The notes under the pieces were generated by a model that had not been told where the DNA came from, ran no database searches, and saw nothing but the letters and a program-made list of their open reading frames with translations. Made by a program: the position numbers and the translations under genes. Positions 60,019 through 64,000 of a stretch of 64,000 nt of DNA are shown piece by piece. Origin of the DNA: an uncultured Paracoccaceae bacterium. Lineage in GTDB: Bacteria > Pseudomonadota > Alphaproteobacteria > Rhodobacterales > Rhodobacteraceae. The stretch's first letter is position 1; each line of letters begins with the position of its first letter. The stretch lies in the NCBI GenBank assembly GCA_947488605.1, contig CANKZJ010000001.1, positions 248,001 through 312,000 on the forward strand, written 5' to 3'.

Positions 60019-62178
60019 ATGCAAGAGCCGGCCATCACAACAGACCTGATCGCATCCCACGGGCTTTCGCCTGATGAGTACCAACGTATCCTTGAGATCA
60101 TCGGACGCGAACCCAGCTTTACCGAGCTTGGGATTTTCTCTGCGATGTGGAACGAGCATTGCTCTTACAAGTCCTCCAAGAAATGGCTCCGCACTCTGCC
60201 AACCGAAGGCCCACAAGTTATTTGCGGCCCAGGCGAAAACGCTGGCGTTGTCGATATTGGTGACGGCCAAGCCGTGGTTTTCAAAATGGAAAGCCACAAT
60301 CACCCAAGCTACATTGAACCCTACCAAGGCGCGGCGACTGGGGTTGGCGGCATCCTGCGCGATGTCTTCACAATGGGTGCGCGCCCCATTGCGGCAATGA
60401 ACTCGCTTTCGTTTGGCGAGCCAAGCCACCCCAAGACCAAACAACTCGTCAACGGCGTCGTCGCAGGCGTCGGCGGCTATGGAAACTGCTTTGGTGTGCC
60501 AACCGTCGGTGGCGAAGTCCGCTTTGATCCCGCCTATAACGGCAACTGCCTTGTGAATGCATTTGCGGCTGGTTTGGCCGACGCTGACAAAATCTTCTAT
60601 TCCGCTGCCTCCGGTATCGGCATGCCTGTCGTTTATCTGGGCGCAAAAACGGGTCGCGACGGTGTCGGCGGTGCCACAATGGCCTCAGCTGAATTTGACG
60701 ACACGATCGAAGAAAAGCGGCCCACCGTACAAGTCGGCGATCCATTCACTGAAAAACGCCTTATGGAAGCGACGCTTGAACTGATGGCCACAGGTGCCGT
60801 GATTTCGATCCAGGATATGGGTGCGGCTGGCCTGACCTGCTCTGCCGTGGAAATGGGCGACAAGGGCGGTCTCGGTGTTAAACTGAACCTCAACGCCGTC
60901 CCGCAGCGCGAGGACAACATGACGGCTTACGAAATGATGCTGTCAGAATCTCAAGAGCGTATGTTGATGGTACTCAAGCCAGAACTTGAGGCAGAGGCCC
61001 GCGCTGTCTTCGAGAAATGGGACCTGGATTTCGCCATTGTCGGTGAAACCATCGCCGAAGACCGCTTTCTCGTTGAACACAACGGTCAGATAATGGCCGA
61101 CTTGCCGCTAGCAACGCTCTCGGGCTCCGCCCCGGAATATGACCGCCCTTGGGTGCCAACACCTGCCGCCGCCGCCCTAGGCGATATCCCCGGCGTTCAT
61201 CCCATTGATGGCCTCAAAGCGCTGATCGGCAGCCCGAACTATGCGGGCAAACAATGGGTTTACGAACAATATGACCAACAGGTCATGGGCGACACGGCCC
61301 GCACACCCGGTGCAGGCTCGGGTATTGTACGGGTTCACGGCACAGACAAATCGCTCGCATTTACCAGCGACGTTACCCCACGCTATGTAAAAGCCAACCC
61401 TGTTGAGGGCGGCAAGCAAGCGGTGGCAGAAGCATACCGCAATCTGACCGCCGTCGGTGCCACACCACTGGCAACAACGGACAACATGAACTTCGGCAAC
61501 CCTGAAAAACCGGAAATCATGGGGCAGTTTGTCGGTGCGATCCAAGGGATCGGCGAAGCCGTCAAAGCACTGGACATGCCAATCGTGTCCGGCAACGTCT
61601 CGCTATATAATGAAACGGACGGCACCGGCATTTTGCCGACACCAACAATCGGTGCGGTTGGGATTATCAATCACCCCGATCACATGATCACAGGCGATAT
61701 CCGCGAAGGTCACTTGTTGCTGCTCTTGGGCGAAACGCACGGCCACCTTGGCCAATCCGCACTTCTGGCAGAGGTGTATGGCCGCACCGACGGCGACGCA
61801 CCAACCGTAGATCTGTCCGCGGAAAAAGCCCACGGCGACTTCATTCGCGCAAATCACGCCTACATCAAAGCATGCACTGATCTCAGCGATGGCGGGTTGG
61901 CCTTGGCCGCATTCGAGATGGCAGAGGCCGCCGAAATTGGCATCACGGTAGACATCGAGGACACGCCAACCCTCTTTGGTGAAGACCAGGCGCGTTATCT
62001 GATTGCCTGTAACTTTGACCAAGCCGAAGCGCTTATGATCGCAGCAAATCAGGCAGGCGTCACACTTACGACAATCGGCAAAGTTGGCGGCACAGACGTG
62101 ACCTTCGGCGCGCAAAGCGCCGCACTGTCGGAGCTCAGCCACATCTTCCGCACATCATTTGCAGACACGGTCGCCTGA
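60019..62178 (+). CDS. purL: Phosphoribosylformylglycinamidine synthase subunit PurL
   Basis: Fourth step of de novo purine synthesis (FGAR to FGAM), working with PurQ and PurS. The 719 residues are the short, multi-subunit type. Motifs: [19 protein letters not shown] near 35, [41 protein letters not shown] near 85-113, [14 protein letters not shown] near 270 and [16 protein letters not shown] near 620. ATG 60019 is chosen because the product then starts [11 protein letters not shown] and is of family length; the frame continues upstream through the terminator region without support. Confidence 0.97.
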   Translation: MQEPAITTDLIASHGLSPDEYQRILEIIGREPSFTELGIFSAMWNEHCSYKSSKKWLRTLPTEGPQVICGPGENAGVVDIGDGQAVVFKMESHNHPSYIEPYQGAATGVGGILRDVFTMGARPIAAMNSLSFGEPSHPKTKQLVNGVVAGVGGYGNCFGVPTVGGEVRFDPAYNGNCLVNAFAAGLADADKIFYSAASGIGMPVVYLGAKTGRDGVGGATMASAEFDDTIEEKRPTVQVGDPFTEKRLMEATLELMATGAVISIQDMGAAGLTCSAVEMGDKGGLGVKLNLNAVPQREDNMTAYEMMLSESQERMLMVLKPELEAEARAVFEKWDLDFAIVGETIAEDRFLVEHNGQIMADLPLATLSGSAPEYDRPWVPTPAAAALGDIPGVHPIDGLKALIGSPNYAGKQWVYEQYDQQVMGDTARTPGAGSGIVRVHGTDKSLAFTSDVTPRYVKANPVEGGKQAVAEAYRNLTAVGATPLATTDNMNFGNPEKPEIMGQFVGAIQGIGEAVKALDMPIVSGNVSLYNETDGTGILPTPTIGAVGIINHPDHMITGDIREGHLLLLLGETHGHLGQSALLAEVYGRTDGDAPTVDLSAEKAHGDFIRANHAYIKACTDLSDGGLALAAFEMAEAAEIGITVDIEDTPTLFGEDQARYLIACNFDQAEALMIAANQAGVTLTTIGKVGGTDVTFGAQSAALSELSHIFRTSFADTVA

Positions 62179-62193
62179 TCATCATCTTGCCAG

Positions 62194-62215
62194 AAATACT
62201 CCCGCCGGAGGCATC
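62194..62215. repeat. Dispersed intergenic repeat, copy 2
   Basis: Shares 20 of 22 bases with the copy at 27466-27487, including CCGCCGGAGGCATC. It lies 15 bases after the purL stop. It is followed by CCACCGGCGCAAGCGCCCC, which resembles, but does not equal, the hairpin next to copy 1. Confidence 0.7.
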
Positions 62216-62276
62216 CACACTTGTCCACCGGCGCAAGCGCCCCTAACTTATGTGCAACTGATCAAAAGGACCGCCA

Positions 62277-62513
62277 ATGCCCATCACCGCCCACGCCATC
62301 GAGACCTTGCTGCGCGAAAGTTTCCCTGACGCGACAATCAACGTGCAAGGCGATGACGGCGCGCATTTCGCCGCCGAAGTGATCGACGAAAGCTTTCGCG
62401 GCAAAAACCGCGTGCAACAACAACGCGCCGTTTATGCAGCGCTTAAGGGCAAAATGGACGGTAGCAATGGTGAATTGCATGCATTGGCGTTGACGACAAA
62501 GGTGCCCGAATAA
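62277..62513 (+). CDS. bolA: BolA-family protein
   Basis: A 78-residue BolA-like protein with the compact fold: TLLRESFPDATINVQGDDGAHFAAEVIDESFRG in the first half and RVQQQRAVYAALKGKM, closing with LHALALTTKVPE. The histidine in GAHF and the C-terminal LHAL motif are ligands for a shared [2Fe-2S] cluster with a CGFS glutaredoxin, whose gene grxD lies just downstream. Its stop overlaps the next small gene (TAATG). Together they are an Fe-S/redox module. Confidence 0.94.
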   Translation: MPITAHAIETLLRESFPDATINVQGDDGAHFAAEVIDESFRGKNRVQQQRAVYAALKGKMDGSNGELHALALTTKVPE

Positions 62514-62632
62514 TGCTGAATGGACTGAAGTTGGCGATCCTAGGACCGCTCTACTTTGCTGGTCCATGTATCAATGGAATGATTGCTCTGCACAGGAGCA
62601 AAGCACAAAACCCGAAGGACGACAAAAAATGA
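62513..62632 (+). CDS. Small membrane protein of 39 residues between bolA and grxD
   Basis: A 39-codon frame starts with ATG within the bolA stop (TAATG) and ends with TGA that overlaps the grxD start (ATGA), so it is coupled on both sides. The product begins MLNGLKLAILGPLYFAG, a short hydrophobic helix, followed by CINGMIALHRS and a charged tail (KAQNPKDDKK). This is the pattern of a one-pass membrane peptide. I do not recognise the family. Its reading frame runs right through the space that otherwise would be an odd 115-base gap between two functionally linked genes. Confidence 0.7.
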   Translation: MLNGLKLAILGPLYFAGPCINGMIALHRSKAQNPKDDKK

Positions 62633-62988
62633 GCGTTGAAGACCAAATCAAAGAAACCGTCACCAGCAATGACGTTGTGCTTTTCATGAAGGGCACAAAG
62701 AGCATGCCGCAGTGTGGCTTCTCGTCACGCGTGGCTGGCGTGTTGAACTTTATGGGCGTTGAATTCAGCGACGTGAATGTCCTCGCCGATGAAGACATCC
62801 GCCAAGGCATCAAAGATTATTCTGATTGGCCAACCGTGCCGCAGCTCTATGTCAAAGGCGAATTCGTCGGTGGTTGCGATATCATCACCGAGATGACCCT
62901 GTCGGGTGAGCTTGATACGCTCTTTGCCGAAAACGGCGTTACCTACGACAAGGATGCGGCCGACAAAATCCGCGAAGCAAACGCCTAA
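62629..62988 (+). CDS. grxD: Monothiol CGFS glutaredoxin (Grx4 type)
   Basis: A 119-residue cluster-carrying glutaredoxin. The monothiol active site is C29-G30-F31-S32 in MPQCGFSSR, with MKGTKS before and WPTVPQLYVKGEFVGGCDI near 69-87. It binds a [2Fe-2S] cluster, alone or with BolA, and delivers it to iron-sulfur targets. ATG 62629 is chosen since the longer frame shadows the 39-residue gene. A terminator follows at 62995. Confidence 0.96.
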   Translation: MSVEDQIKETVTSNDVVLFMKGTKSMPQCGFSSRVAGVLNFMGVEFSDVNVLADEDIRQGIKDYSDWPTVPQLYVKGEFVGGCDIITEMTLSGELDTLFAENGVTYDKDAADKIREANA

Positions 62989-62994
62989 AAGAAT

Positions 62995-63020
62995 ATGGCG
63001 GGCCCGTAGCCCGCCATTTT
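62995..63020. terminator. Bidirectional terminator between grxD and zapA
   Basis: ATGGCGGGC-CCGTA-GCCCGCCAT, a perfect nine-pair stem, followed by TTT on the plus strand. It separates the convergent grxD and zapA genes. Confidence 0.85.
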
Positions 63021-63021
63021 G

Positions 63022-63408
63022 CTATTTCGCTTCGACTTGTTGCGCCAGCGCTTCTGCGCGCGCGGCAATCTCGGCCAGCGTATCTGTCACGTCTGACGGC
63101 ACAATCGGGACTTCAACGCGAATTGGCTCAGGCACAGGGCGCGCTTCTAATGCGGCAACCACATTGCGCGCCTCCTCCATGTCAGCTTCAAGAGAGCGAA
63201 CTTTGTCCTCAAGACCTGCGGTCTTATCGGCCAACATCAAACCCGCCATCAACAGCATCCGCGCTTCCGGGATACGTCCAATCTGATCAGCCAAATGCGC
63301 CGCCTCAGCGTCCAGCATCGCAGCAGCCGAATGCAAAAAATGCTCTTCACCTTCTTGGCAGGATACTTCGAATGTGCGCCCGCCGATGGCTATCTCAACT
63401 TCAGGCAT
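63022..63408 (-). CDS. zapA: Cell division protein ZapA
   Basis: A 128-residue FtsZ-ring stabiliser. The N-terminal domain reads VEIAIGGRTFEVSCQEGEEHFLHSAA, then MLDAEAAHLADQIG and RMLLMAGLMLADK, and the rest is a coiled coil (LEDKVRSLEADMEEARNVVAALE). ATG 63408 is chosen because MPEVEIAIGG is the family start. It overlaps the upstream coiled-coil gene by 8 bases, the usual pair in Rhodobacteraceae. Confidence 0.93.
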   Translation of the reverse strand: MPEVEIAIGGRTFEVSCQEGEEHFLHSAAAMLDAEAAHLADQIGRIPEARMLLMAGLMLADKTAGLEDKVRSLEADMEEARNVVAALEARPVPEPIRVEVPIVPSDVTDTLAEIAARAEALAQQVEAK

Positions 63409-63868
63409 TTGGCGCCTCCTCAAGCAGTGGTTTTAATTCAGCAATGATCGCATCCACCTCTGCCGCGTCGGCAGAGCGTTGCGCATGCAACGCTTCAAGC
63501 TCGGCCTCGGCCGCAGCATTATGAAGTTCCGGCGCAAGGCCGGTCGTCACCGCTTCGCGCAATTTGGTATTCATTTCCCGCAAAAGAACATTTGATGCAC
63601 GCAATTGCTGCAATTCTTCGTCCAGCTTCATCAACTGCTTGCTTTGCGTCTCAGCCCGCTTGGTCAGTTGCGCAACTTGCGTGTCCTGCCGCTCTTTGAG
63701 GGCCTCCACGCGCGCAACAAGCTCTGCATTGGCCGCGCGCTCGTCATCCAATTTCGACTGTAGCACCCCGTCGTCAGCGGTCAGTACCTTGCTTTGCTCT
63801 TGTAACCCTTGTCTGATCCGGTCCAGCGCAGCCGTAATGCGCCCTTCCAGTATCTGAATATCACTCAT
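63401..63868 (-). CDS. Coiled-coil protein upstream of zapA
   Basis: A 155-residue protein, almost wholly helical: ILEGRITAALDRIRQGL, then LDDERAANAELVARVEALKERQ and LDEELQQLRASNVLLREMNTKLREAV form long heptad repeats, and an acidic C-terminus (ELKPLLEEAPNA) closes. No membrane helix or catalytic motif is present. Its conserved place before zapA suggests a cell-division scaffold role, but this is inference. ATG 63868 is chosen; the frame extends 17 codons upstream. Confidence 0.82.
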   Translation of the reverse strand: MSDIQILEGRITAALDRIRQGLQEQSKVLTADDGVLQSKLDDERAANAELVARVEALKERQDTQVAQLTKRAETQSKQLMKLDEELQQLRASNVLLREMNTKLREAVTTGLAPELHNAAAEAELEALHAQRSADAAEVDAIIAELKPLLEEAPNA

Positions 63869-64000
63869 ACGCCCGTCCTTTCGTGGCTGCAGACTGGCAC
63901 TGCATGCGCCGCCTAACAATTCGACGGATCAGACCGGGAATGCCTGCAACCGCCGAATCGCGCCTCTTAACCCCAAGCGTAAGCGATCCCCACCTCGCCC

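Noticed and set aside
63967..64000. Minus-strand frame at the right edge reading GEVGIAYAWG then stop
   Set aside because: Could be the C-terminus of a gene entering from the right, but ten codons cannot be assigned.

Overview
The window reads as chromosomal DNA of a marine alphaproteobacterium of the Rhodobacteraceae (Roseobacter group), moderately GC-rich and tightly packed. Support comes from the bacteriochlorophyll genes bchE and bchJ, a B12-dependent ribonucleotide reductase, an alphaproteobacterial SOS box (GAAC-N7-GAAC) before lexA, a gene-transfer-agent style lysis cassette, and a trpG-trpD-trpC-moaC-moeA-lexA order. The genus cannot be fixed from the sequence. About 60 protein genes and one tRNA gene are supported. 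No insertion sequence, prophage or CRISPR array was seen.

Layout. 1-10 kb: the end of an MFS transporter, a cysS-cimA-(squalene/phytoene synthase-like) operon, a Hint-domain protein, small accessory genes, then a SoxR locus in which a perfect 16-bp SoxR palindrome lies between soxR and a divergent operon (a 58-codon gene plus a VOC protein). 10-24 kb: a beta-barrel protein, anmK, tyrS, a Fur/Mur-type regulator, eno, a CPA2 antiporter and nrdJ. 24-32 kb: tRNA-Pro(TGG), DUF192, a double cold-shock protein, pdxH, fabI, gpt, an aminotransferase, a PpiD-like chaperone and trpE. 32-34.5 kb: bchE-bchJ on the minus strand, with two PpsR-type palindromes and an FNR box upstream. 34.5-44 kb: a divergent polysaccharide deacetylase, then trpG-trpD-ung-trpC-moaC-moeA, every junction overlapping, then lexA and convergent comEC. 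44-48 kb: gltX, gltA, an acetyltransferase and a PaaG-like enzyme. 48-55 kb (minus strand): plsC-murI, then argC-ccmE-[endolysin-holin-XhlA-like]-ccmF-ccmH. 55-60 kb: a fused indolepyruvate ferredoxin oxidoreductase facing a LysR gene across a palindrome. 60-64 kb: purL, bolA, a 39-codon gene, the CGFS glutaredoxin grxD, then zapA and a coiled-coil partner.

How the parts fit. Much of the window is core metabolism (tryptophan, molybdopterin, peptidoglycan, tRNA charging, TCA cycle, purines). The accessory interest lies in redox and light control: SoxR with its operon, PpsR and FNR sites on the oxygen-independent cyclase bchE, cytochrome c maturation, and bolA-grxD. A three-gene lysis module resembling the one that releases gene transfer agents sits inside the cytochrome c maturation genes. 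Three small genes (58, 49 and 39 codons) were found by reading the gaps; two of them are coupled by overlapping stop and start codons to conserved neighbours.
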